Shown here: in pieces, positions 34,377 through 46,274 of the stretch
Layout: each line of letters begins with the position of its first letter
Numbering within the stretch: position 1 is the first letter of the stretch
DNA from: Zygnema cylindricum
Lineage: Eukaryota > Streptophyta > Zygnematophyceae > Zygnematales > Zygnemataceae
Length of the DNA stretch: 64,000 nt
NCBI GenBank assembly: GCA_037447655.1
Contig: JBBHKE010003490.1
Coordinates: 95,902-159,901 of the forward strand
Direction: 5' to 3'
Notes under the pieces: generated by a model
Seen by the model: the letters and a program-made list of their open reading frames with translations, nothing else
Told to the model about the DNA's origin: nothing
The model's database searches: none
Made by a program: the position numbers and the translations under genes

Positions 34377-35354
34377 TGTTGTATTTACTGATTTAGGGAA
34401 GGTATTTTCTAGGTCTTCATTAGATAAAATAACTAAAAGATCCACCTTCTCTCTCTGGCCCCCATACTTGTTGTAGTCACTGAAGAAGAGAGAGGGTCGT
34501 GGAGCCATGGCTGCCTCAGCTCCATACGCAAGACTAAAGAGTGACCTAAGTCACTCTCAACAAAAAGGTTGAGTCCGGCATGACTCGAACCTCCGACCGG
34601 CAGAGCAAGGCGTAGCCGTCAGCTCTTACCGGTCTGCCGTAGTAGTCTGTTAGGATACATAGTGTTTAATAGCTATTTAAACATTAGCAAGATCATTAAT
34701 TCGTTCAACAGAATAATAAATTAAGGACATAGAAACTAGTTAAGTTTTAGTGCGTACGAAACAAATGTACCAGACATTTGTTATTTTGGACGGCGAACAT
34801 TAAATGTCTGTTTGGATCCGACGATCCGCATCATCGTCGAGATCCCGGTATAGCCGCCTTGGTGGTTTTCGGACGTGACATGACCTGTCAACACGTGGCA
34901 AGATATTATTGGGAAGTTGGAATCCTGGGGAGCGTGAGCACAAGTCAGGAGGAGACAGACGTCCACTCCATGGCCTTGTCGTACACATGCCGTACAGAAA
35001 GTACATCGGCCCTAGTACCTTTTTGTACTGTACAGTCTTCTAATTGGTTCGTACATCAGTAGATAGGGGTTGTGAGAAGGGTTTAGGACTTAGAGGATTG
35101 AGGAGGTAGCGGTAACTCTCCCAACAAGCTTGTATAAATATTGGCATCTTCGCCACTTGATTATTAATTGTCTGGTTGGGCATTTTCAGTGATTCTTTTT
35201 CTTGTGGACTCGGGGGAGTCCAAACTGCACAGGGGTGCAATTATATTATCTATTTGTCGGCTTGGGTGGCGTGATCCAAGTTGAAAGAGGGCTAGCCAAA
35301 AGCTATCTAGAGGCTTCCTAAATTCAGTGATCCATGGGGGACACATAATTGCAT
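34377..35354 (+). mobile_element. Diverged solo LTR of the copia family
   Basis: It begins TGTTGTATTTACTG, then 'ggtattttctaggtc'. It shares ordered blocks with the family 2 LTRs: 'ggagccatggctgcctc', the GTAC-rich stretch, 'gtacatcagtagata', 'gattctttttcttgtggactc' and 'aggcttcc'. The right end is unsure (about 35320-35354) and no target duplication was found. A TATA-like TATAAATA sits at 35132. On minus, 34565-34645 carries GGTTCGAGTC, close to a tRNA B box. No internal coding region is attached. Confidence 0.72.
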
Positions 35355-35597
35355 GGTCCATCTGTGAGAGGTCGGTGGGAACTTTGGAGATGCAACGCCT
35401 TTTGCTTTTCGCCCCTTCTCCCCACCTCCATGGTTTCCTGTTGTTTTTGGTTGTTCTTCAGCTAAAGGTGGATTGTTTACACCACCATCTTCAAAAAACA
35501 CATGAGATTACAACAACAAGGATTTTGGAACAAGAAGGATACTTCAAAAATAGACTCAGATACAGTAGAAATAATTTCTCAAAAGAAAACATTTAAT

Positions 35598-35985
35598 AAT
35601 AAAAAGCGCATTTGAGAAAGATGAAGAATAAGAAGAAAGAGAACAAGAACAAGATAGAAGAAGAGATTGACGAAGAACAAGATTTTGAAGAAGGTAGTGA
35701 AGAAGAAGAAAAAGAAGAAATTGAAGAAGGAAATAGAAAAATTTGAAAAAGAAGTAGAAGTCGAAGAAGAAGCAGTTGAAGAAGAAGTTGAAGAAGAAAG
35801 AGTTAAAGGAAAAGATGAAGAAATTGAAGTGAGGAAGAAGAAACTGAAGAAGAAGAAGAAATTGATGAAGAAGAAAAAATTGTGAGGAAGAAGAAACGGA
35901 AGAAGAAGAAATTGATGAAGAATAACAAATTGAACAAAAAGAGGAGGAGGAGGAGGAGGAGACAAACATAATACAAGGTGAAGCT
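35598..35985 (+). repeat. GAA-rich low-complexity block
   Basis: Degenerate GAAGAA/AAGAAG sequence with scattered GTT and ATT. It gives Glu/Lys-rich frames on plus and Ser/Phe-rich frames on minus. None is a credible gene. Confidence 0.75.
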
Positions 35986-36036
35986 TGCAGAAAATGAAAA
36001 ACATAAGAGATAAAGAAGGTTTTAGAAGCACAGAGT

Positions 36037-36264
36037 TCACATTGAGGAAGATGACGATGTTGCATGGTGCAAGTGGAGGATGGTTTGAGAAACGTCACCT
36101 ATATCATTGCTCGCATGGTCGTTGCGTCCTCTTTGAAGGTTTAAAGGTTCCTCATTATTACGGCCATTTTCTTCGATGACGACATAATTAGTAAGAGGAA
36201 TTGGAAGGGGTGACATTCGTGGACGAAACCCGAAAGGGTTGTACCCACCTAGTGGGAAAGACAT
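36037..36264 (-). CDS. Possible N-terminal exon of the Harbinger accessory gene
   Basis: A 75-codon minus frame starting MSFPLGGYNPFGFRPRM, with a Pro/Asn/Arg composition unlike the surrounding low complexity. It lies upstream, in the right orientation, of the Myb-like remnant at 33848-34376 and inside the same element. It could be the first exon of that gene. No homology was recognised and no splice junction could be proven. Confidence 0.3.
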   Translation of the reverse strand: MSFPLGGYNPFGFRPRMSPLPIPLTNYVVIEENGRNNEEPLNLQRGRNDHASNDIGDVSQTILHLHHATSSSSSM

Positions 36265-37080
36265 CCTGCTGCGATGATAATGATGACAGAGGGTACAAAA
36301 AGGTAAGTTTCTTAAATCTACAATGAAAATACATGTGGTTTGGTTGAATGATGGATTCGATATTCACCTACTTATATAGGCAAATAACCTATTTAAAAAA
36401 AACTAATAAATCGGTGGGAAGTGCTACACTGCTGTTCAAACCCTAAAAAATGCTCTAAAATTATGGTTCAAATTTGAACCAGTGGGTAAAATTTCAAAAA
36501 CGGATTATCAAAAAGGAGCGGCAAAATTGTGAACTTTAAAAAAAAAAAAAGCAGGTTAGCAAAAAAGCGCGCAATGTACGGAAGTAATTGGATCTTGATT
36601 ATAAACGAGAGAGAAACGCGGCAATTTAAGAAATTGTTAAAAATTTGAATGGCAGCGCGGCAAACAGCGAAACCCTACAAAAAAATTCAAACCAAACATT
36701 TTTGAAGGGGGGAGCGTCACAGGAGGATGATGTCGGTGGGTGATATCGCATCCTCCAAGGCATAATATGCGACGTGTACCCACGAGGTCGCGCGTTCTTC
36801 GTGGAAATTGGTTCACTTTTCCACGAGGCACGATGCTATTCGTTCAGGCGCTGAAAATTGACCTACTCCGGGTCACTTGTTCAGAACTGAAAGTGCCAGA
36901 CGATGGCGTATCCGATTTGGCATCCGACGGTCCACGTTTACGCCCATAAACGTGGAGAATAAAATCCGTCATTCAGTAGGCTTGTTTTTCTGACAATTTT
37001 TTTTTTGGTACGGCACTGTACGAAACAGTACGACTTTCAGTAAAAAACGACATTTTTCCCCTAATGGAACCTCGCCCTAA

Positions 37081-38626
37081 TTTCGTTTTTCCGTTACGAA
37101 TCAACCACGACAGCAGTTTTGGGTTTCCACGCCAAACCTAAAAAAGTTCAGCGAGAAAAAGTCGTTTAAACGTCTAAACCAAACGAAAACAAAAAAAGAG
37201 AAAGAAAATTGCTTGCACTGTTGTTTTTCCATTCGGATTTTGGCACAACTGACATGATAAGAAAGACAATCGGATTGCATATTTAAACACAAAAATACTG
37301 AAAGTGCATAATTGCATATGATTTTTGTGTAATACAAACATAACTAGCATAACATAATTAAATTTACACAAAACAAACATTTTCGTTAAACTTTGCTGTT
37401 GGGATGTTAAAAATCGGCGTATCTGCCTCGTTTGCGTCACACTCTGCATTTGATACGGCTTCATGCATGTTCATTTTTCTGTGCGGACATTATGTTTTGT
37501 TTGATTAATTGATTATTTTGTGAGTCGAATTAGGGTATGTCCCCATGTACTTGTAGCTTAGCAAACTTACTTTGTATTTTAGCGCAGATCCTCCGGACCC
37601 AGATTTCAGGTGTTCTTATGTGTAAGGGTGAAGCCCCATGTGGCTAAGTAAAGGTCTTTTTTCTGTCGTTTTCCTTTATAACTTAGCGCCGTACCGCTAA
37701 TGTTGCAACCGTACAAAGAAATCGCAAATTTACAGAGTAAAATTTACGTCATCCTCGAACTTTATATATACAAAAATTTGTCGTCTTGTGTTTTTTAACC
37801 CAGTATCACGTCATCTTCAAACTTGTCATTAAACACATCGGCGATAACACTGATACAAATAGGACAATGTCCTGAGTATTTTGTAAAGAGAAAAAGTGGA
37901 AGAGACTTAGGACCTAATACTTGGTCATAAGTTTCATCCAACAGCTTTACCGCAATAAGTTACTACAATAACATATACCGCTGGGTTCATATTTAACCCT
38001 ATATTTGTTCAAAATATTCAACATTCTGAGCTGATATTTTCGAACATCCGGATACTCTCACTTTTTGAAACATCTGAATATCAGTTAAAACCAACAAAAA
38101 CCAACCACAAATAGTCTCCTTACTCCAGCTTTTCAAACCGAGAATAAAGAGATAACTTTCAATTTTAATTCCCTTAAAAATCCATGTGATAAAATTGCAA
38201 AATAGCAGAAAGTTATCAAAACAACTTCAAACTGAAGACTCGCACATGCATAAGAACACAAACCGAAACATGACCCGAGTACTTCATTAAAATTGGGAGA
38301 CCGACATGAAACAGAACATACTCCACACAAAAAAATAAGGTTCAATAAAACACCCAGAGGTTTTCTCCGAGTTAAATGATTAAGAAATAAACATTGGCGT
38401 CCTTTGTTCTCAAATGATATTCGCTGAAAAGTAAAGACCTACAAAGTCTGAGAAGATTTACAAAGTTGACACTCTCCCATACCTCTATAAGAATAGAACG
38501 ACAAATCACTGTTTGCCTCCCCTACCTTCCTATAGTCGAAACAAATAGTTTACACATAATAACTTAAACACAGTCCTTGAATATATATCTCCCAAAACAA
38601 TCGGGGAGCCATCAGAGCCTCCAGAA
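37081..38626. other. Intergenic region downstream of the membrane-protein gene
   Basis: Apart from the MITE fragments no gene or repeat was recognised. Frames are short and compositionally plain. The 3' untranslated region of the minus-strand gene ending at 38627 should lie in its right part. Confidence 0.45.
37533..37850. mobile_element. Two abutting Harbinger MITE fragments
   Basis: 37533-37622 starts GGGTATGTCCCCATGT after TTA and matches about 90 bases of one MITE end. 37626-37850 starts GGGTGAAGCCCCATGT after TAA and matches the opposite end. The interior of both is missing. This lies about 450 bases outside the right TIR of the large Harbinger element. Confidence 0.72.
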
Positions 38627-40468
38627 TTACTTCTTCTCCTCTGTCCCAACTTCCGGCGGTTGATAGAGAACAACACCATTCTCCATCTGTCCAGTTTCCA
38701 CACTGTCTCCCGGCTGTTCGCCCACCACATATGTCTGCAGCGAGAGAGAGAAAAGGAAGGGGAGGAGGGGAGGGGGAGGCGGGGGGGGGGGGAGGGAGGA
38801 GGGAGAGGGGGGGGAGGGGGGGGGAGAGAGGGGAGGAGAGAGAGAGGAGGGAGAGGAAGGAGGGAGAGAGGGGGAGAGAGAGGGGGAGCGAGAGAGGGAG
38901 AGAGAGAGAGAGAGAGGAGAGGAGAGTCCAAGTTAGGAGGATCAAAAGGAACCAGCAAACCCTCTACCTTCTATCTCATTTTCCTGCACTTAAGGACCAT
39001 AACTCTGTGCTTTGATTAGTGAAATGAGAGTGTGAGATAACTCTGTAAACAAATGAATTACGAAGAGCTCTCCATTTTGACTCCACCCAGCAATGAAACA
39101 CCAACCTGCAAGAGAGGTGTGCTATGGTCGGGCGCATTTAAAACTAGAACTGTTGCATCGTCTTCTGGTAAATCTCTTCTGGATGAAACCAGGGCCACAA
39201 GGACGAAAGCGGCTACGAATATGAACACCATAAGGATATATCGAAGAATGTCGGTCAAAGCCTCTGCAAACATCCAAGACAAAAACCCCCAAACAATACG
39301 GCATTCAAGTCAAAGAAGCAAACTCTGAAGGAACGAGCACTAATGTCGCAGGTGTCAATTACGGACTCAAAACTTTTGAATGCATAAGGTGTCAAATCCA
39401 GATGCTTACACGTCTCCAAAAAAACTGAACTCTAGTAAACTAAAAGCACGGTAAATTTAAAACTTCAATCCGGCAGTTGAACACAACTATATCCCCACAA
39501 ATTTAAATCAACACCAGTAATTAAAACCGCTAACCATCCCAACCACAGAGAACCACAGACAGATATACCACCCAACCTCTTAACCTGGGCAGAGGATACC
39601 ATCATAACCAATGACGTCAAAACATGTATTCCAAAACCACTTTTCGTCACATCATTGCCAAACAACTGCCATCAATTCAAATTTATCTCTTCAAATAAAC
39701 AGTTCTTACAAACGCAAATGCCAATGATCAGAAAAAAACATCCGTACCTTCGGACGGTGGCTGCCAGTCATTTTTCAAATCCCTGGCTTCCAAATCATAT
39801 TCATACTGGTTAGCAAACTTCACTCCAACTCGCTTTAGCTCGTCTCCGAGTTGGTTACGCATCGTCTGTTCCTCCAAGGAGTTCCTCGGGTCCACAACCT
39901 CTGTCTCGAAACTATGCTCCCACTCAGGAGTCTCTTCAGGACTCCTGTCGCGGAAAAACTCAAAACCCTGATTCTGCTGAAATCCAAAGGGTCTCTCGTC
40001 ACGTCCTACATCTCCGGACCACTTTCCCTCGCCTTCACCTTCTTCCACATTTGGATTCCAAACGTCTCCTTTCCATTCTCTTTCACCTCCTACACTAGCC
40101 ATCACTTCCCTACCTTCTATCACTTCCGTACCTTCTATCTCATCGCTGATCTCTACATCAGTTGCTAAAGTAGCCAAAGCTTCCCTGTCCCTTTCAGTTT
40201 CCCCGACCGTTGCTGTTTCCATGGCATCAGTTTCCGAAACAGTCTTCGTCTGAACGTTTCTGCCTCCTGCATCTGACTCGTAAAACTTTTCAGAAGCCAA
40301 AGAAAGGCTATCGTCATGTTCATTATTTATGTCGTCGGGAAAACTGGAATCAAACGATTCATCCAGATTGTCAAAAGCTTTAGTAAACATCGAACGGATT
40401 TCAAAATGTGGTCCATGAAGGCGGAAGAGAGTTCCTCCACGTAATCTGATTCCTCCAAAAGAGATTGG
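38627..40468 (-). CDS. Predicted single-pass membrane protein, three exons seen
   Basis: Exons on minus are 40468-39748, 39263-39106 and 38734-38627, with GT/AG borders and matching phases (CCGAAG|GTACGG to GTTTGCAG|AG; CTTGCAG|GTTGG to GCTGCAG|ACA). The first is acidic and Glu/Asp/Thr-rich, ending NDWQPPSE. The second gives ALTDILRYILMVFIFVAAF..., a clear transmembrane helix of about 20 residues followed by SSRRD. The third ends PPEVGTEEKK and TAA. A frame change near 40392 separates a plausible upstream stretch (LLEESDYVEELSSAF) from the main frame, so a sequencing indel or another small intron is possible. The start codon is not identified. No family was recognised. Confidence 0.68.
38738..38930. 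repeat. Purine tract in last intron of the membrane-protein gene
   Basis: GGGGAGAGAG-type sequence on plus, which is CT-rich on the gene's sense strand directly before the 3' splice site at 38735. It acts as, or has expanded from, a polypyrimidine tract. Confidence 0.8.
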
Positions 40469-40723
40469 CTAGACAAGGACAGGTGGAAACAGAAAAAAAC
40501 AGAGTTAGGGATAACAAATAGGACAGCAAAACAGAAACCAGAAAAAAAAAAAAACAGAAGAAGAAAAACAACAGCAGGAAGACAGGGAAAAACAGAAGAA
40601 AATGGGGTTAGGATAAAAAAGCAATACAGAAAAAAACCAAAAGAAAAATAACACAACACAAAAAAAGACAATACTTCCTCGGAAAGGAAAAAAAAAACTC
40701 ACCTCCAAATTAATAACAAAAAA

Positions 40724-40730
<7 letters not shown>

Positions 40731-40765
<35 letters not shown>
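40731..40765. repeat. (TA)n microsatellite
   Basis: A short TA dinucleotide run (about 16 units). Confidence 0.9.
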
Positions 40766-40766
<1 letters not shown>

Positions 40767-41039
40767 TTCTCCTTTTATCTCTCCATGACTCCTTTTCCCG
40801 GTGCGCACATCGCGCTGACAGCTTGCATGGGCACAGTGACCAATGGCGCGCAGTCGTCGCACGCGCCACTGCCGACTAGAGTGCCAAAAAGCGCCACGAC
40901 AGTTGTCATGAGAAAAAAACCGCCGCAGAAAATCTGGTAAGTCAGATTCGGGTCGCAGTATAAAAACGGAACGGAATGGCACGAGACGGAACGGAACGAG
41001 GACAAAAGAGACGGAACGGAGAGAAAAACGACAGAAAGG

Positions 41040-41330
41040 AGCGAACAGAGACGGAATGGTAAGGTTAGAAGAGAGGGAGGAAGGGAAGGAGAGAGGAGAA
41101 GAAAGGAGAGGAGAGGAGAGGAGAGGAAGGGAGGTGAGGGGAGAAAGAAAAGAGTAGGAGAGAGAGAAAATTGAGAAAAAAAACGGAATCTTAAGATTCA
41201 AACGAGGGATAGAGAGGGGGAATAGAGAGAAGGACAAAGAGGGAAGGCAGATAGGGAAAGGAGAGGGGATGAGCAGTAAGAGAGGGAAGAATGAGAGGAG
41301 AGAGTGAGAGGGAAGACTGCACACCCGTAG
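41040..41330. repeat. Purine-rich tract upstream of the membrane-protein gene
   Basis: GAGAGG/AAGGAG sequence on plus (CT-rich in the gene's sense). It may lie in a 5' intron or promoter. The Ser/Leu/Pro-rich minus frame across it is compositional. Confidence 0.7.
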
Positions 41331-42573
41331 AGATGTAATCAATTCGGGTGAAAAATGTAGAGGCAATTTTTTATTTTATAGCCGGTAAGGAGTACGAAAC
41401 ACTGGTGTGACATCCAGAAACGACAAAAGTAGGCGGTTAGCTTAAACGTCATTCCGTACCGTGTTTTACAAATATCCGAGATTCGCCGAACCTCGAATCG
41501 GCATCTTTTCAAAGACGCGTAAAAGGATTCCTATTGGTTGTAGAAAATGGAAGTTATAAATAAAATCGAAAATGGTTATTATGTATGCAGTTGCTGGGCT
41601 TGTGGAAACTTGCTGACCGTTGATGCAGTGAAGTTTTTTAAGCACGCAAAAGTGCATAATTTATATTACGAAATTGCCATACAACGGTACGGCCTGCAGA
41701 CGTCCAGTACGGTAACTTCCAAAATGATCTTTTATTTTTCCTTTTCTTATTTTTACCTTTGTTTAGGTCGTGTTGACGTTTTCAAATCAGGGCGGGCGGT
41801 CGATCGGAAAAAATTTCCCGGTCATTTGTAATTGGCTAATTGCATTCATTAAGCATTTTATGAGACATTGAACTTTTCCGCAATATATGAATTCAATTGT
41901 TCAACTTCGTCTTTTTAAAAGTCTGCAAAAGTTTGAAGCCATCTTCAAGCCATTCAAACGTTGATTCATGTTCTTGACTGAAACGTTCGTTGCCTTGTGT
42001 TTGGCAGTACTTAAAATCTAGTCCTTCGCCCTCAATGTTCTGCTTTGTCAGTAGTTATAGTTAAACGTGACTGCTTTTTCCGCATTCTCCATGGCTTCAC
42101 ACCTTTCAGTCAATGTCTCCTGTTGGCCCACGTGGTTTTCGTATGCGCATAAGAGTTTTGTTGGTAATGCAAAGTGTAAGGAAATGGCCAGCTTTAAGCA
42201 GCTGACCCCTCAACAGTCTTATCAACGGAAACGTGATTTTTTTCCTTATTCTTGTAGAGTAAGTCTAGGAATTAGTCATGCGTTTTCAGCAAAATTGTAC
42301 AATATTCCGTAAGATTACTTTCACTACGGTATCGCGCCAAAAATGCCAGTTACAGCGTACGGCATCATATTTGACCTTTTTGGCAGCAAGGGTTGTTGCA
42401 GAAACTGCAAACAACCACAGTTAAGTACCGTACAGTACCGTACTTCTTCTCAATTTCGTCGCAGTGTGAACCCTAAACCGTGGAGGTTTAGTGCTAACTG
42501 ATAACAAAGGATCTTCCTGAAATTACGTGTCCAGCAACCAGCTCCGGTCCTGCGCACTCCCATCGTTACAGTA
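41331..42573. other. Non-coding stretch
   Basis: No supported gene. Frames up to about 94 codons exist but lack recognisable domains. The right part is dense in GTAC words. Confidence 0.4.
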
Positions 42574-43120
42574 CACCGCCAATCGCTATTAGCGTGTAGG
42601 TTTGATTAGCGTATATTATTATTTAGCGTGGTGTACGCTAATTGGGAATTTGGAAATTTTGGAAGAAATCGATTACTCTATTTAGGAATTAGGTATTTTT
42701 TTAAATAGTGTGGATAATTCTATTTGAGAATAAAAACAAAAAAAAGCGGGACGGGATTAGCGTACACAACGCTAATAGCGATTGGCGGTGTACCGTACAG
42801 TATATTACAGTACATTATAGTACTGTAATCTACTGAGTGGACAGTACAGTAAAGTACTGCACATATACCTCCGTTATTTTCGTTACGGGGTTACCCTATA
42901 ACTCTACCGTACCGTAACAACGGTGGGCAATGTACAATACAGTTCACCCGTATGAATCATAGTTCAAAAGTAGGTGACTGACCGCCCATACAGTATGCCT
43001 ATTGTACGCAAAACATACAATATGCCCTTAAGAGTTAAGACTTAAGACCATAGTTGTTCACGGCGATTAGTGCGAACGTACCGTACGTGACGAATTATAC
43101 GTAACAAACGCATTGAACCT
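42420..43120. repeat. GTAC/CAGTA-rich stretch
   Basis: Outside the MITE, words such as taccgtac, cagtacagta and tagtactg recur many times, making a local over-representation of the palindrome GTAC. No fixed repeat period was found. Confidence 0.55.
42574..42790. mobile_element. Tc1/mariner-like MITE, type A, copy 1
   Basis: TIRs CACCGCCAATCGCTATTAGC and GCTAATAGCGATTGGCGGTG with TA on each side, 217 bases. The copy at 46275-46488 has the same ends and interior. The long perfect ends can form a hairpin. Confidence 0.88.
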
Positions 43121-43422
43121 TTTGATCAAATCGCAAAAAATCGTTAATGAATTTCCTTTCGTACTATTCCGTACATAAAAAAAACAAAAAACTATTACAT
43201 ATAACGCAGTTTACAAGTTTTTCCTGGTAAATGAGCAGTAAAACAATAAACTCTTTATATTTTTATCACACTCTTCGCTTGCATCGGAATTTTTTCACCA
43301 ACTGGTAGTCCAGTCGATCACCATGTAGGACGTTACGCATTTGACGCACTCGGGTTTGAATGCCACGAAGGTAAAATTTTATGAAATTTCGTCTGTCCGA
43401 GCCTATCTGACAGACAAACACG

Positions 43423-43518
43423 GCCGCCTTCTTTCTGCCTTCTTTCTCTATCTCGCAGACAGCGCACAGACATAGCCGCCTTCTGTCTGCCTTCTTTCTC
43501 TATCTCGCAGACAGCGCA
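43423..43518. repeat. Tandem duplication, 52-bp step
   Basis: 43423-43466 and 43475-43518 repeat GCCGCCTTCT..TCTGCC through CTCGCAGACAGCGCA with one mismatch. Confidence 0.85.
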
Positions 43519-44738
43519 TTACTCCAAAAAAATAAAATACAGACCAAGAACAAATGACATTTTTCACATTCAACAATTTGCACGACATAGAAATTTGCAC
43601 GATTTCTATGCATGATTGCTTTTGTCGAAGTCTGGAGGCGAGGATAGTAAAAAGCTTGGGAGGGAGGAGGGTAGGATATGGGGAAGCGACTTCCTCGCAG
43701 TTTCGTTTTCAATGTTCCATGGCGTCTTCTTTAAAAAAAAAATGAAGAAGACGCCCGTACAAATTTCAAACTGAACACGCGAAATTATTGTGACGTACAA
43801 CGTCTCTTTTCGAAAATGTCCGTACATTTTCGATTAAATAACGTACAACTTCCGTGGTATTCCTGTTCAGTTCACTGAACAAAAAGTACCAATAAGTACG
43901 ACGCATATTTCCCGTTTTATTCCGTACATATCCGTAAAAAAATGTGCAGTTACAGTAATTTGTTTACATGTTTCCGTGAATTTCCAGTTTCAGCTTACAG
44001 TAGACGTTTTTTTACGATTTTTTCAAAAGTCACGAATTATACGTTTCAATCGGGAAAAAGGAAAAAATCGCGCGATTTGAACAACTATGGTTAAGACCCA
44101 TATTGTATTGGCCGCAAAATGAAATAAAATAGGAACAGGGTTGAGTTGCACATCGATCGATAGAGAATTAAATGACATGTCTAAATTTTGAAAAAAAATC
44201 GGACAAAAAAAAAATATTTTTGTGAGTTTTGAGGGACTTTTTATTTAAACCGTCAGATTCGGACGATCGGACGGTCGCTGATCAAAGTAGGCGATTTAAA
44301 AAGATCACATGAAAAGCCCATAACACAACTTACGATAGGACTTACGTCCGTGTTTTTTTTTTTTTTCCGGGTTTTTTTTCCGGGTTTTTTTTCCCGCGGA
44401 ATGTCATCCTACGCCGTGTCAGTTCGCTAAAAAATTTCGCCCGGCGGCGTGCGCTGTACTATGATGATACGTCAGATTCGTACGTTTGTACAAGAGTGTG
44501 CACAACGCACACACGTACAGTATGCCTATGTTGTGCGAGTTTTGTGCAAAGTTTTGTGCGCCTACCAAAGGCCTACCATAAAAAAGCCTACTTTTGAACT
44601 ATGGTATGAATTTATTTTCATGCTTTTAGTCTTTGAAATTTGTAAGACGTTTCCACTTTCTGGGCACAACGGTCAGCTAAAAAAAAATGAACCAGCAGTC
44701 TAGTCTAGAGTACTGTAGTTAACCTATTTTATTCCTAA

Positions 44739-45688
44739 GGGCGTGTTCCCATGTAACCGAAACTTTAAAACGTTACTTTGGATTTTAGCGCAGATTTTAC
44801 GGTGTTCTTTTCAAAGTGTGCCTATGTTTATCATTACTTGCGCCTTCATTACTTCAAATATGTGACAGTTGTAGACGTCTACAAAATGTGCGACAGTCTA
44901 CGAAACGAAATGTAGACGATTACGAAACTACGAAACTTCCTAAAATTGGCGACGTCTACAAAAACGGCGACGGCTGTAGACGTCGATTTTTTTGTGACGT
45001 TGTAGATGTTTAGGGTTTTGTGACATAGCGAAGTCATGCTACCGTGTGACGTCATCAGTACGTAGATTTTCCGCCATGGCTTCCCTATTTCGTTTTCTTA
45101 TCTTTTATCATTCGATATGCCATCAAACTTAGACCAAAAATATTCAAAAAAATATATAAAAAAACATCTTTCATTTGATACTATTATTGATGCATCTCGT
45201 GTAAATAAGAGAGAAAGAGGAGTGGTCGAGTGAGAAAGAGGGGGAGAGACGAGGACGACTTAAAATTTTGCAAAGGATCCATGAATGAAAGTGGAGGTTC
45301 GAGACCCCAACGATTTTTTTCCGTACATGCTCGTCATTTCCGTACGTACATGCGCGTGACGAGCAGGGGAAAAAATAGAGTGTACTCTCCGTCGTTCAAA
45401 TTATTGAAAACGTTTGACGCCTGCAATCCCGGTTTTCTATTCGTCAATAGGGTATTATTTTGATAAAAATCAGGTCGCGATTTGATTCCAGAGTGTGAAG
45501 ATGAGCTGGAAGTGGGTCGCGATGATAATAACGCCAAATTGCCGTACCTTCCAAGTTCCAAGATGACGCAAAATGTACTTGTGTTTTTGGCCATTTTTCG
45601 TACGGCGTAATATTTTCTCGTTGCAAGTCCCATTTTCTGTGAAAACGACGGGAAAAAAACCCTTACTTGAACACATGGGAACACGCCC
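44739..45688. mobile_element. Harbinger-type MITE, long subfamily
   Basis: TIRs GGGCGTGTTCCCATGT and ACATGGGAACACGCCC with TAA at 44736-44738 and 45689-45691, 950 bases. The ends and the layout of internal blocks resemble the 780-base copies, but the sequence is well diverged. A related, rearranged copy is at 61660-62470. Confidence 0.85.
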
Positions 45689-46274
45689 TAAGGCGGTTAA
45701 CCCTCGGAAACTCGGGTAACGCATATCCAAACTCGGATAGCCAGCTAACCGACAACAGCTGGAATTTTCCCGATATTCGCTAACGACAAAATCAAAAGTG
45801 AATCATCATTCCATTTTATCACCGTTTCCCCCAACGTCAGTGGTGTACCTCTGCACAAAAACTTTGTCAGCAGGGAGTCAAGGTCCAATCCGTCATTTTG
45901 GACACGTGGACACACATATGAAACGACCAACAAACAGTTGATTGGATTTTTGAAATATTTTATCGTTAGCCAGCCACGTAGTGCACACAATTGAATTTTC
46001 GGGCAGGAGGTCACGCTCGGGAAACATGCCGCGTGTTCCCCTCCATCCCGGAGATAACCTGCAGATATCCTCAAATTGCCAAACGCAAAGTGTCAGTCAA
46101 TAATATTCAGACACAGGAGTGTCAGACAATCCACAGTAAAAGGCCAAAAATTCATGATTGGTAACCGTGCTACAGTACATTACGGTTTGACGAATTTCCG
46201 TGGCCGTTCATCGTTTTTCGCAAATCCGTCCCTTCTCTTGTTTGCACTTTACTGCACTTTCCGGCGTCGAAGTA

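Larger units (their letters stand above)
23844..37077 (+). mobile_element. Large PIF/Harbinger element with later insertions
   Basis: TIRs GAGCGTTGTTCCATTAGG (23844) and CCTAATGGAACCTCGCCC (ending 37077) match at 15 of 18 positions and are flanked by TAA (23841-23843, 37078-37080). Inside are a DDE transposase on plus and a Myb/trihelix-like protein on minus, the two genes expected of PIF/Harbinger. It also holds a 12-bp minisatellite, a copia element (26179-32623), a solo LTR and a GAA-rich block. Without the copia insertion it is about 6.8 kb. Both genes are broken, so the copy is inactive. Confidence 0.82.

Noticed and set aside
34565-34645. A genuine tRNA gene on minus
   Set aside because: Only the B-box region fits. 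T-stem pairing is imperfect, no acceptor stem was found, and the block is part of an LTR. Kept as a tRNA-like motif only.
40779-40911. Minus frame MTTVVALFGTLVGSG... as signal-peptide exon of the membrane-protein gene
   Set aside because: It ends at a stop without a convincing donor, and the opposite strand has an equally good donor. It cannot be tied to the downstream exons.
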